In this document: in pieces, positions 44,062 to 51,535 of the stretch | Position numbering within the stretch: position 1 is the stretch's first letter | Layout of the letters: every line of letters starts with the position of its first letter | Assembly: GCF_009192945.1 (NCBI RefSeq) | Contig: NZ_NSET01000033.1 | Location: 1 to 51,535 of the forward strand | Source: Xanthomonas maliensis | GTDB taxonomy: Bacteria > Pseudomonadota > Gammaproteobacteria > Xanthomonadales > Xanthomonadaceae | Direction: 5' to 3' | Length of the DNA stretch: 51,535 bases | Notes under the pieces: generated by a model | Told to the model about the DNA's origin: nothing | The model's database searches: none | Seen by the model: the letters and a program-made list of their open reading frames with translations, nothing else | Made by a program: the position numbers and the translations under genes

Positions 44062-46695
44062 ATGGCAACTCCCGGCTATCTCAGCAATGCCGAACTGGCA
44101 AACCAGGTCGTCGCGTTGGTCCAGAAATACAACGTCTTCACCGATGAGCAGGTCGCATTTTTCACAAGCGATCAGTCGACGGTCACAATGACTGTGCCAG
44201 ATGGCGACACAATCGCCGTGCCGTCGCTTGCCAGCTTGGTGGCCGGTGGCGGCAGTGCCGGTGTGGCCATTTACGAGAGCGTGGCTGCAGGCGTGGCTGC
44301 CGTGGAGGGTGGTCAGTATTTCTTCGTGACCCTTGATGTCGGCACGTATCTCGGACTCTATCGTAAGGCCGGAACTGTCGGCATCGAAGTAGCGCGCTAC
44401 CCGAGCCGCGAATTGATCGACGGTACTGGCGTGACGGCGGATATTGGATCTGCCGTGGCGCATGCCGACGCAATCATGTTGACGCCCTTCAACGAGTTTG
44501 ACTTGGACACGACCGTGCAGGTCTCAAGCTCGGGCCGAGGCTTCAACACAGTGCTTGATGAAGTGGTCAACAGCGTGACGCTGGCAAACGCACAGGCGAA
44601 CTTCAAGCACATGGTGCGCGATGATCTGTCGCGGCTGGTCGGCGTGCGCACCGTGTGCGTGTGGACCCAGTGGTTTTCGGTGTGCGGCAATATCAGTGGC
44701 GCAGATCCCGGCGTCGTGCAGCCGGCCATTAATTCCGACATCGCTAGCAAGCTCTCAAGCGCGGGACAATGGAGCGTCAATGGCGTCACGGCTTCCACTG
44801 CGCTACAGCTGCAAGGACATGCCGGTGGCACGCAGGACGACGGCGCGCAAGTGCGCGGCATGAAGTACCTGCTGGACCGCGGCTACGAAGTAGGCTTCGT
44901 GCCGATCGTCCTCGGGCGCGTCAACCGGGGCGGGCTATCTGAGTCGCAGGCGTTGGTCTGGCGTGGATTCTTTCATTGGTCCACCACCGCGTTGTTCTCT
45001 GCATGGCTGGACAGCTACAAGGCCATGCATGCCCGTTACATCGCGCTGTTCCGCGCCAACGGCATTGCGCCGGCATGGTGGTATCTAGCGTCGGAGCTCA
45101 GTGAGTTGGAAAAGTCATCCACGGATGCGCAGTGGGCGTTGTGGGTCGCGTCCTGCGCGCAGATCGCGGCGGATGTCAAAGCGGCCTTCCCGAGCTGCCG
45201 CATCGCGTATGCAGCCAACTACACAGAGTACGGGGTGGGCACGGCATTTCGACTGGATGCGATCTGGACCCAGCCCAATGTGGACGAGGTGGGAATCGAG
45301 TGGTACTTCCGGCTGACCTCTGGCGTCACGGGAAGCGCGGAGAGCGTCGTCGCTGGCCTCGCGGCTGGGGAGGACATGGACTACACGTACAGCACGTCCG
45401 ATGGCAACCAGCGCATGCTGAGTGGCTCCAGCGGCGTGGGCAAGGTCAACGAGACCCGGACGCCGATCGATGCCAGCGCTGGCATCAAGAACACGGTGGG
45501 CTTCTGGCAGGGTGCACACTACGTGCCCAAGCAGGCCGGATTCATCGCTCAGGCAAGCCCGCAGCCAGGTTACGGCCGCGGCTACGATCCCTACGGGTTG
45601 CCGGGCATGACAGGTAATGCGGTGGTGGCCGTGGCGCCTGGTGTGATCTACCCAGGCACGTCAGGGGCGCACTATCCACCGGCGGGAGCCTCGACCTATC
45701 TGCTATGCGATGGGACCGCCACTGCAGGCTATGGCCAGTTCAAGACACCTACGTTCAGCGGCGGCACCCAGGCCGAGTGGCGGCTGGAGGTCGATTTCCA
45801 GCTCACTGCCACGCCCGCGGGCAACTATGCGCGCGTGGTGCGCCTCGGTGGTGTGATCGAGATCATGGCCGATGGCTCCACGCTGAAGCTCGGCGTCGGT
45901 CCAGATGGCAACCAGTACTTCGCCGACCTGGGTGCGCTCGACACCCGTGCCCACACGCTGGTGGCGTCACTCAACATCGAAGCTGGCGTGCTGACCATCG
46001 TCTATGACGGCGTGTCCGCCCAGCACGCGATTGCCGCCGCGCAGCGGCCCGCAATCCCCTCCAATGCAGATTTCGTCATCGGCGGGTACAACCCCAACAG
46101 CAACCTCATGCCGCTCAGAGCGCACCGGTTGCAGCTGACCTTCGTGCGCGATGGTGTGCGTTGGGGCGGGACGTTTCATTTCGACGACACCTACGCCGGA
46201 GTGCGGACGGCGTGGGTGCCCAAGATGAAGAAGATTTCCGCCACCGAACTTGGGTATGCGTCGATCGGCGGCACCTGCGTGGAGCCTAGCCAGTTCGTCT
46301 ATGCGGACTTGGGCAGCTCGGCGATGCCGCTGCCGACGATCCTCAATAGCACGACGCGGGCGATCTACCAGTCCTTTATTGCGAAGGGCTGGAAGCCAGC
46401 AGAGGTGTATGCGGCCTACGGGAGCAACTTCAACTATGCCCCGTTTGAGCAGTTCTATGCGCTGCGCGAGACACTTCGCTACATGCATTCCCTGCAGCAG
46501 CGAGGCATGCTCAAGTCGATCTGTCTTTACAACCTGGATGCGCGGCCAGCCGCTGCGATGGCTGCAACGCTTGGGGGAGTGCTGTATTACCTGGATGCAC
46601 CGATGTCCGTCTTCGGCCATTCGCTCAACGGCAAGCTGGCTGGCGGCAGCTCGTTGTATCACGACCGGATTCTTCAAAGGGGTTCGATCCTGTAG
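44062..46695 (+). CDS. Receptor-binding tail protein with a glycosidase-like barrel (GTA-TIM type)
   Basis: 877 aa. The N-terminal 140 residues are fibre-like and probably attach to J (YLSNAELANQVVALVQKYNV). Residues about 150-470 look like a TIM barrel: GYEVGFVPIVLGRVNRGGLS, APAWWYLASELSELEKSSTD, CRIAYAANYTEYGVGTAFRL and VDEVGIEWYFRLT. The glutamates in ASELSE and GIEWYF match the acid/base and nucleophile positions of GTA-TIM glycosidase-like domains. The C-terminal 400 residues hold a lectin-like beta sandwich (RLEVDFQLTATPAGNYARVV). It may cut cell-surface polysaccharide before adsorption. The enzymatic role is inferred. Confidence 0.7.
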   Translation: MATPGYLSNAELANQVVALVQKYNVFTDEQVAFFTSDQSTVTMTVPDGDTIAVPSLASLVAGGGSAGVAIYESVAAGVAAVEGGQYFFVTLDVGTYLGLYRKAGTVGIEVARYPSRELIDGTGVTADIGSAVAHADAIMLTPFNEFDLDTTVQVSSSGRGFNTVLDEVVNSVTLANAQANFKHMVRDDLSRLVGVRTVCVWTQWFSVCGNISGADPGVVQPAINSDIASKLSSAGQWSVNGVTASTALQLQGHAGGTQDDGAQVRGMKYLLDRGYEVGFVPIVLGRVNRGGLSESQALVWRGFFHWSTTALFSAWLDSYKAMHARYIALFRANGIAPAWWYLASELSELEKSSTDAQWALWVASCAQIAADVKAAFPSCRIAYAANYTEYGVGTAFRLDAIWTQPNVDEVGIEWYFRLTSGVTGSAESVVAGLAAGEDMDYTYSTSDGNQRMLSGSSGVGKVNETRTPIDASAGIKNTVGFWQGAHYVPKQAGFIAQASPQPGYGRGYDPYGLPGMTGNAVVAVAPGVIYPGTSGAHYPPAGASTYLLCDGTATAGYGQFKTPTFSGGTQAEWRLEVDFQLTATPAGNYARVVRLGGVIEIMADGSTLKLGVGPDGNQYFADLGALDTRAHTLVASLNIEAGVLTIVYDGVSAQHAIAAAQRPAIPSNADFVIGGYNPNSNLMPLRAHRLQLTFVRDGVRWGGTFHFDDTYAGVRTAWVPKMKKISATELGYASIGGTCVEPSQFVYADLGSSAMPLPTILNSTTRAIYQSFIAKGWKPAEVYAAYGSNFNYAPFEQFYALRETLRYMHSLQQRGMLKSICLYNLDARPAAAMAATLGGVLYYLDAPMSVFGHSLNGKLAGGSSLYHDRILQRGSIL

Positions 46696-46942
46696 GCTGC
46701 GGCGTGTGTCTCAGCCTGGGAGATTGCAAAGGTTGAACATGCTGGCACACCGGCGAGGAGACTTTACGCCCGGAAGCGTCCGCATTGCGCTCCATTCTCT
46801 GGCAAACGCGCCAGCAGCATCCTGAGCGGGCTGTGCCCTCTGGCGCCACGACATCCTCTCCCGGTTACCCGACCCACCGCGATCACGCATCGCTTTCCAG
46901 ACTGCTGGCAATCGGTGCCGATACCGCAATAGCTGAGTTTCC

Positions 46943-47737
46943 ATGACACGTCCAATCATTCCTTGGCCGGGCGGCAAACGCCGCCTGATCAAACACCTGT
47001 ACCCGCATTTTCCCGCCCATGAGACCTACGTCGAAGCCTTTGCTGGCGGCGCGGCCGCACTGCTCATGCGCTCTCGGCCCGCGCCGCTGGAAGTGCTCAA
47101 CGATATCAACAGCGATCTTGTCTGCCTGTATCGCTGTGTGCGGCATCACCTCGATGAGTTCGTCCGCATGTTCCGCTGGTCGCTCGTGTCGCGGCAGATG
47201 TTTGAGTGGGCGCACATGGAGCGTCCGGAAACCTTGACCGACATCCAGCGCGCTGCGCGCTTCTACTATCTGCAGAAGCTTGCCTTCGGCGGAAAGGTCG
47301 ACGGCCAGACCTTTGGGGTCGTGGCCAGCGGCACCGGGCCGCGTCTGAACCTGCTGCGCATTGAGGAAGAACTGAGCGCGGTGCACCTGCGCCTTGCCAA
47401 CGTGGTCATCGAACACCTGCCGTGGGATGCGTGCATCACGCGCTACGATCGTCCAGGGACGTTGTTCTACCTCGATCCGCCGTATTGGCAAACGGAAGGG
47501 TACGGCGTCGAGTTTGCTTGGGACCAGTACGAGCGCCTCGCCAGCATGGTGCGCACGCTGCGGGGCAAAGCGGTGATCTCCATCAACGATCACCCGGATA
47601 TCCGGCGCGTCTTCGCCGGCTTGGATCTGGTGCCTCTGCAGCTTGGCTACACCATCGGCAGCCCTGGAGACCGGGATCGCCTGTTTGGCGAGCTGATCAT
47701 CAAGAGTTGGGACGACCGCCAGGCGGCATTGTTGTGA
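46943..47737 (+). CDS. Orphan DNA adenine-N6 methyltransferase, D12 class
   Basis: 264 aa. The SAM motif at the N terminus is IPWPGGKRRLI (WxGGK; residues 6-16), with a second FxGG block, VEAFAGGAAALL. The catalytic DPPY is in LFYLDPPYWQTEGYG (residues 178-181). These define the Dam/D12 group. Like Dam, it probably methylates adenine in a short site, but the target cannot be read from sequence. No restriction partner is near. With the cytosine methylase at the other end, the phage has two orphan methylases, which suggests anti-restriction. Confidence 0.93.
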   Translation: MTRPIIPWPGGKRRLIKHLYPHFPAHETYVEAFAGGAAALLMRSRPAPLEVLNDINSDLVCLYRCVRHHLDEFVRMFRWSLVSRQMFEWAHMERPETLTDIQRAARFYYLQKLAFGGKVDGQTFGVVASGTGPRLNLLRIEEELSAVHLRLANVVIEHLPWDACITRYDRPGTLFYLDPPYWQTEGYGVEFAWDQYERLASMVRTLRGKAVISINDHPDIRRVFAGLDLVPLQLGYTIGSPGDRDRLFGELIIKSWDDRQAALL

Positions 47738-47831
47738 GCTGTCCGGCGTCTGTCTGGCGCGTGCGCGATCGCTTGCTGTGCCTGCCCATCAGAGCGTCAC
47801 TGTGGCTTCTTCCAACGCATGAGAAAAACGC

Positions 47832-48032
47832 ATGAGCCAGTACCCCAGCCAAGGCATCGACATGGATCTCATCGAGCAGTTCCAAGCGCTCGATACCCGC
47901 TTCCTGCTGGCCCTGCACCATGGCGATGTAGATGCGGTCGCAGTGGCGCGTCGGGAGCTGGCCATGCGCGGTGTGGACGGGACTGGCCGCTGGGTCGGCT
48001 TCGCACAAGCCTGCGAACGGCTGGGGATTTGA
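47832..48032 (+). CDS. Small hypothetical phage protein
   Basis: 66 aa, acidic and helical (DLIEQFQALDTRFLLALHHG, then VAVARRELAMRGVDGTGRWV). It is the last recognisable phage gene before the IS30 remnant, whose similarity starts five bases after its stop. The ending GFAQACERLGI looks natural, so the gene is probably intact. No family recognised. Confidence 0.6.
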   Translation: MSQYPSQGIDMDLIEQFQALDTRFLLALHHGDVDAVAVARRELAMRGVDGTGRWVGFAQACERLGI

Positions 48033-48036
48033 TCGC

Positions 48037-48330
48037 TCAGCCGACAACGGCAAGGAGTTCGCCGATCATCGGCACATTGCCGCCTGCTTGCAAAGCGATT
48101 TCTATTTCGCAGATCTGTACTGCCCATGGCAGCGCGGAAGCAACGAGAATGCCAACGGCTTGACACGCCAATACTTGCCACGACAGACCGATTTCAGCAC
48201 CATCACCGGTGCGCACCTGCGATGGATCGAGCAGCGGCTCTAAAATCGTCCGCGCAAGATACTTGGATTCAAAACGCCCCTCGAAGTCTTCTCCGTGGAG
48301 GTCCTCAACAGCGTTGCGAACCGGAGTTGA
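48037..48330 (+). pseudogene. IS30-family transposase remnant (C-terminal end only)
   Basis: The frame reads SADNGKEFADHRHIAACLQS, then YCPWQRGSNENANGLTRQYL and TDFSTITGAHLRWIEQRL. After an in-frame TAA (48241-48243) it continues as NRPRKILGFKTPLEVFSVEV and stops at 48328. DNGKEFADH, RGSNENANGL and NRPRKxLGFKTP are the signatures of IS30 DDE transposases around the last catalytic residues. Only about 98 codons remain, and one base change (AAA to TAA) explains the stop. Inverted repeats were not found. The remnant lies where phage gene order ends and may mark a deletion. Confidence 0.85.
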
Positions 48331-48414
48331 ATTCGCCTCTCGAATCCCTACCTTCCGCGCTGAAACGGTCTTGGCGCGGCCGTACAGCCAACTACAGCTA
48401 TAGGAAATCTCTCG

Positions 48415-48834
48415 ATGAGCAACACCGAAATTATGAAGATACAAGCTAACGCCCTGACGCCTGAACTCGTCGCCGAGCTGGTCGCACTTCAACAAGAAGC
48501 GCAGCGGTTCTTGTCAACGCAGCAAAGCTACACTAAGGTGATTTTCGACGTGTTCGACGGTGCCGAGTTGCTGACACCGGATTCGCTCGCCAAGGTGAAC
48601 AATGCCGTGATGATTGCCCACCAGATGACAGCTAACGTGCAAAAGCGCATGAACGCTTTGCGCGGCAAGCTGCCGGAGGGCTACCAAGACGAGAACGGCC
48701 ATTTCTGGAACGCCCGTACTTTCGACTTGCTGCGTGACACGCACAATGACTTCGACAAGGCGGTGAAGACCGCCAAGAAGATTTCCGATTGGGCCTCGGT
48801 GAAAATCGACGGCACAAGCTACCGGGAACAATAG
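48415..48834 (+). CDS. Hypothetical helical protein at the right edge of the prophage
   Basis: 139 aa, wholly helical by appearance (PELVAELVALQQEAQRFLST, then AVMIAHQMTANVQKRMNALR) with a polar end (DWASVKIDGTSYREQ). No signal peptide, membrane helix or family recognised. It follows the IS30 remnant by 84 bases. It could be phage or host. Confidence 0.55.
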   Translation: MSNTEIMKIQANALTPELVAELVALQQEAQRFLSTQQSYTKVIFDVFDGAELLTPDSLAKVNNAVMIAHQMTANVQKRMNALRGKLPEGYQDENGHFWNARTFDLLRDTHNDFDKAVKTAKKISDWASVKIDGTSYREQ

Positions 48835-48847
48835 CGGCCGACCTGCT

Positions 48848-49258
48848 TTATGGCCCAGGCGGTGACGGCACGCGCGCCTGGTCAGCTCGATCGTCGGGCT
48901 TTGGGAGCCGGTCATAGCGCACGATGCCGTCGTGCGTAATGGTGAAACGCAGATCGGAAGCGACAAATGTCTCAGCAGCAAGGCCGCCATAGACGGAATC
49001 GCAGACCCATACCGCCATGGCCAAGCTCATCATGGAGCGTTCCATCTCACGGTCGCGATCCGGCTTGTTCGACTGGTACGCTTCGAGGATCTCCCTGCCG
49101 AAGAACGGCACGGCGCCGGCTGCCCAGTCCGCGCCGCGCTCCCGTGCCATGTCCTGCCGGGCCTCGGCGGCGACGGTGAGCATCAATGCATTCATCGAGA
49201 TTGCCATGCGGTGGGCGACGTCGCCGGCGGTGTCGAGTAGGATGGTTGTGACTTTCAT
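48848..49258 (-). CDS. Hypothetical protein
   Basis: 136 aa from the ATG at 49258, which has AAGG at good spacing; upstream in-frame starts lack one. Helical, with TILLDTAGDVAHRMAISMNA and EARQDMARERGADWAAGAVP and MSLAMAVWVCDSVYGG, and a C-terminal strand region (LRFTITHDGIVRYDRLPKPD). Convergent with the previous gene, with 13 bases between stops. No family recognised. Confidence 0.5.
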   Translation of the reverse strand: MKVTTILLDTAGDVAHRMAISMNALMLTVAAEARQDMARERGADWAAGAVPFFGREILEAYQSNKPDRDREMERSMMSLAMAVWVCDSVYGGLAAETFVASDLRFTITHDGIVRYDRLPKPDDRADQARVPSPPGP

Positions 49259-49491
49259 GAGGTCGCCTTGCTGGATGGATTGTTGCATCACGCCGACGGT
49301 TTGCGCTTTCCGGTCGCCCACTTTCCGCCAGCGGTCAGCGCAGGTAATCGGGGCTTGAATGGAGTTTTCGGAAACTACGCCTTCATATCTTTGGCGCTGG
49401 ACAGCTGCACAGTGCCCCCCTTGGCCTGTTGCGCGCCGATCTACTGCTTGGGCGTGATCGGCTGCATGCTCTCGGCGCCGAGGGATTAACC

Positions 49492-50226
49492 TTAATAGCG
49501 GAAGTAGCTGTCGCCCATTGCAGGAGGGTCGGTGGGCTTTCTCTTAAGCTTAGTGATTTCTCGAAGATTGATGTTCTTGACGTCAGTCCATCCTAAAGAG
49601 ATAAATATTGGTTCAGCCATCTCAATAAATGAGGAAAATCGACGACCTATTCGGTAACCAAGCCACGAAAAAAGAATCAAGCCGGAGAAAATGCAGCCTA
49701 GCAATAAATCTATTTTTATAAAAGAACCTTTATTAAGAGCATAATCTGCGATAGATGCTATAACGTAGAATATTGAGGTTACAATCCCACCAAATATTGC
49801 CGTTTTCTTAATAACTCCTTTCCAGTGCGCCGTGGAACCAGCTGAAACATGAGGGTAGAGCACGATCACGCGCTCTTTGGGGTCCAGTACAGCAAACCCT
49901 AAATATTCTCCATTTAACCCGCGCTCTACAACGGCCTTCACTTCGTCACCCTCTTTAAAGGGCCAATTCCACAGCAGAGCATTAACACGAATACCCTCAA
50001 GCTCAAAACTCACTTGGGAAACTGGCTCACTCATTTCTTCCATAGACATAGCGACTATACCGGCCGCTGCACCACTTAGCCCTAAAGCGGCGGCTGCAGC
50101 GCCAGTCGCAGCCATGCCTTCACGATCTCCAGCACGAAAGAAGACTTCAGCCGTGGTGTTAGTGACATTCACATTCTTAAGGGCGCCACTTAAAACTTTT
50201 ACCTCGCCATCAGGATCAGAGTTCAT
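49492..50226 (-). CDS. Membrane protein next to T6SS effector, candidate immunity protein
   Basis: 244 aa. It has hydrophobic segments at about residues 43-62 (AAAALGLSGAAAGIVAMSME), 139-158 (IFGGIVTSIFYVIASIADYA) and 168-188 (IDLLLGCIFSGLILFSWLGY), and charged ends. A GAGG ribosome-binding site precedes the start. It follows the effector by 22 bases on the same strand and shares its low GC content. Immunity proteins against pore-forming T6SS effectors are membrane proteins encoded directly downstream, so immunity is the best guess. Family naming for such neighbours is inconsistent, and a co-secreted accessory role is possible. Confidence 0.55.
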   Translation of the reverse strand: MNSDPDGEVKVLSGALKNVNVTNTTAEVFFRAGDREGMAATGAAAAALGLSGAAAGIVAMSMEEMSEPVSQVSFELEGIRVNALLWNWPFKEGDEVKAVVERGLNGEYLGFAVLDPKERVIVLYPHVSAGSTAHWKGVIKKTAIFGGIVTSIFYVIASIADYALNKGSFIKIDLLLGCIFSGLILFSWLGYRIGRRFSSFIEMAEPIFISLGWTDVKNINLREITKLKRKPTDPPAMGDSYFRY

Positions 50227-50248
50227 TCAAAAGTGCCTCAGTTGCTCG

Positions 50249-51535
50249 TCAGTGCGGGCGCACAGTCACCTGCCCGATTGCCTTCTTAAATTCCTCATCT
50301 TGTTGCTTGATGTCTTTATAGCGCGGCTGGCTTGCGCCGAAGCCCAACCACCCGCCCTCTTCGATCTTTCCAAACCTATTGCTTTCACACCATTTTTCGA
50401 GGGCATCAGCGTCGAGCGCATATATAAGAACATCGATTGCCAGCAGAGCTATTGTCACTTCCCAACCACCAAGCCTTATTATCCAGCCCCCCAATTTCCT
50501 CATTGACATCTTTGCCAGCACTTCCCCGCCTTCCTTAGCTGCTGCCGCTTGCAATCCTGCTTTCAGTCCATCAAGCCATATCACCAAACCTTTTCGCCCT
50601 ATTGCCCGTTCAAGCACGGGCGCCGAATAGGTTAGTGCGGTAAGAAATTGTGCTCCGCCAACCAAAACGCCGGAGAGCGATTTCAATATGTACATCACCA
50701 TCATTGGATAATCCCCCTTTGCTCTGTTAGAGGCAAGATCACCCAGATCATAATAAACCCCAATATACGTACCAAACCCACCCAACCACCCACCGATGGC
50801 CTTCATCCTAGACACGCTGCGGCTGGCGTCGCCGAAGAATTCCTTGCTCACCTTCTCGGCCATGCTGGTGTACACCGACACCAGCGAGGCCCCCGAGGCC
50901 ACCAGGCTGCCGTAGTCGCGTGCTTGCTTGTCCGACTTGGCCAGCAGGTTGATGAAGTTCACCAGCTCCAGCACGCCGGTCAGCGAGGCCAATCGCACCG
51001 CATTGCGACTGCTCTGGCTGGCTTGCGCCCAGCGTTGGCGCATCAGTTCGGTGCCCTTGTGCCGCTCCACATCGCGCAGGGCATACATCATCGGCGTGCC
51101 GCTGGTCAGCTGCTGGCTGCGGTAGTGCTGCACGCGCTCCAGGAAGTAGTTGCGGATGCTCGCGCCCGTGCTCGCCTCGACGCTGATCAGGTTCGAGGCC
51201 TCGTTTTGGTCCATCAACCCGCGCGTCATCAGCACGAAACGCACCAGCGCGTTGCCCACCTTGTCCTGCACGCCGTTGAGCGGGAAGCGATTGAGCAGGA
51301 ACGCGCCGGCCGTGGTCACAAAGCGATCCGCCCCGCTCTGGCGCAACAGACGATCGCTGGCGCTCAGCGGCGCGGCCTGCGTCTGCACTGCCTCGAACTT
51401 CTCGTACACGCCCAGGTATTGCTTGAGCGTCTTGCTCGCGCTCTCGAACACGCTCCAGCCGGCGCCGCCGGCCGACAGCAAGGTGTCCTTGTGCTTGTCC
51501 GCTTCGCTCAGCGTGGTCTTCAGCTCCTGCCGCGG
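50249..51535 (-). CDS. T6SS effector, VasX/BTH_I2691-like C-terminal part, 5' end outside window
   Basis: The frame is open through the right edge of the window, so the N terminus lies outside. About 428 codons are seen. The GC-rich trunk contains TKTLKQYLGVYEKFE-like helices (TLKQYLGVYEKFEAVQTQAA) and LASLTGVLELVNFINLLAKS. The C-terminal part has several hydrophobic helices (YILKSLSGVLVGGAQFLTAL and GGWEVTIALLAIDVLIYALD) and ends with a Trp/Cys element (LEKWCESNRFGKIEEGGWLG). This is the layout of pore-forming VasX-type effectors of the BTH_I2691 group. The last 550 bases are AT-rich relative to the trunk, suggesting an exchanged toxin tip. Confidence 0.7.
   Translation of the reverse strand, partial: PRQELKTTLSEADKHKDTLLSAGGAGWSVFESASKTLKQYLGVYEKFEAVQTQAAPLSASDRLLRQSGADRFVTTAGAFLLNRFPLNGVQDKVGNALVRFVLMTRGLMDQNEASNLISVEASTGASIRNYFLERVQHYRSQQLTSGTPMMYALRDVERHKGTELMRQRWAQASQSSRNAVRLASLTGVLELVNFINLLAKSDKQARDYGSLVASGASLVSVYTSMAEKVSKEFFGDASRSVSRMKAIGGWLGGFGTYIGVYYDLGDLASNRAKGDYPMMVMYILKSLSGVLVGGAQFLTALTYSAPVLERAIGRKGLVIWLDGLKAGLQAAAAKEGGEVLAKMSMRKLGGWIIRLGGWEVTIALLAIDVLIYALDADALEKWCESNRFGKIEEGGWLGFGASQPRYKDIKQQDEEFKKAIGQVTVRPH

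Noticed and set aside
49375..49485. Minus-strand fragment reading AQQAKGGTVQLSSAKDMKA with an upstream in-frame stop
   Set aside because: It could be a decayed end of a T6SS gene, but it is too short and already interrupted, and I cannot match it to a family. Left unannotated.

Overview
The window looks like a GC-rich Xanthomonas-type chromosome carrying a large lambda-like siphovirus prophage. Host genes fill positions 1 to about 7.9 kb: the end of a TolB-like beta-propeller gene, aroE, two small membrane genes, dinG, and a secreted catalase followed by an ankyrin-repeat gene (katB-ankB). Gene content and order, codon use and a type VI secretion toxin locus at the right edge all point to Xanthomonadaceae. 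The genus call is inference from content, not from a database search.

The left prophage boundary is visible. At 7818 a dusA reading frame begins and runs through its conserved start (SVAPMMDWTD), then turns into foreign sequence and stops at 7907. dusA is a known prophage integration hot spot. The rest of dusA, attR and an integrase are all absent from the window, so the right end is either outside it or lost. An IS30-type transposase remnant at 48.04-48.33 kb marks the point where recognisable phage genes stop.

Phage layout. (1) 8.0-9.1 kb: a lower-GC two-gene unit, a Panacea/DUF4065 protein plus a two-helix membrane protein. (2) 9.1-14.9 kb: a leftward early operon of small genes ending in a cytosine methyltransferase and a PrtN-like activator, interrupted by one rightward membrane-protein gene. 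(3) 15.0-16.7 kb: the lysogeny switch, with a LexA/S24-type repressor, a divergent Cro-like gene, and matching 20-bp operators in both the leftward promoter and the cI/cro intergenic region. (4) 16.7-21.1 kb: rightward early genes, primase, VapE-type ATPase and a dense iteron-like repeat cluster. (5) 21.3-31.0 kb: terminase and head genes, interrupted by an inserted pair ending in a PIN nuclease. (6) 31.1-33.2 kb: lysis genes (GH108 endolysin, holin candidates, nested-order spanins), placed between head and tail genes. (7) 33.2-46.7 kb: tail genes, including a G/GT pair with a canonical C CCG GGT slippery heptamer, an I-J type fusion and a receptor-binding protein with a glycosidase-like barrel. 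(8) 46.9-48.0 kb: an orphan adenine methyltransferase and a small gene.

The right edge (49.5-51.5 kb, minus strand) carries the 3' part of a multi-helix T6SS effector of the VasX/BTH_I2691 kind and a downstream membrane protein that is its likely immunity partner. The toxin tip and the partner are AT-rich compared with the effector trunk.

The best candidates for undescribed systems are the 248-aa protein plus PIN nuclease pair (24.97-26.24 kb) and the Panacea plus membrane protein pair at the phage edge (8.05-9.07 kb).
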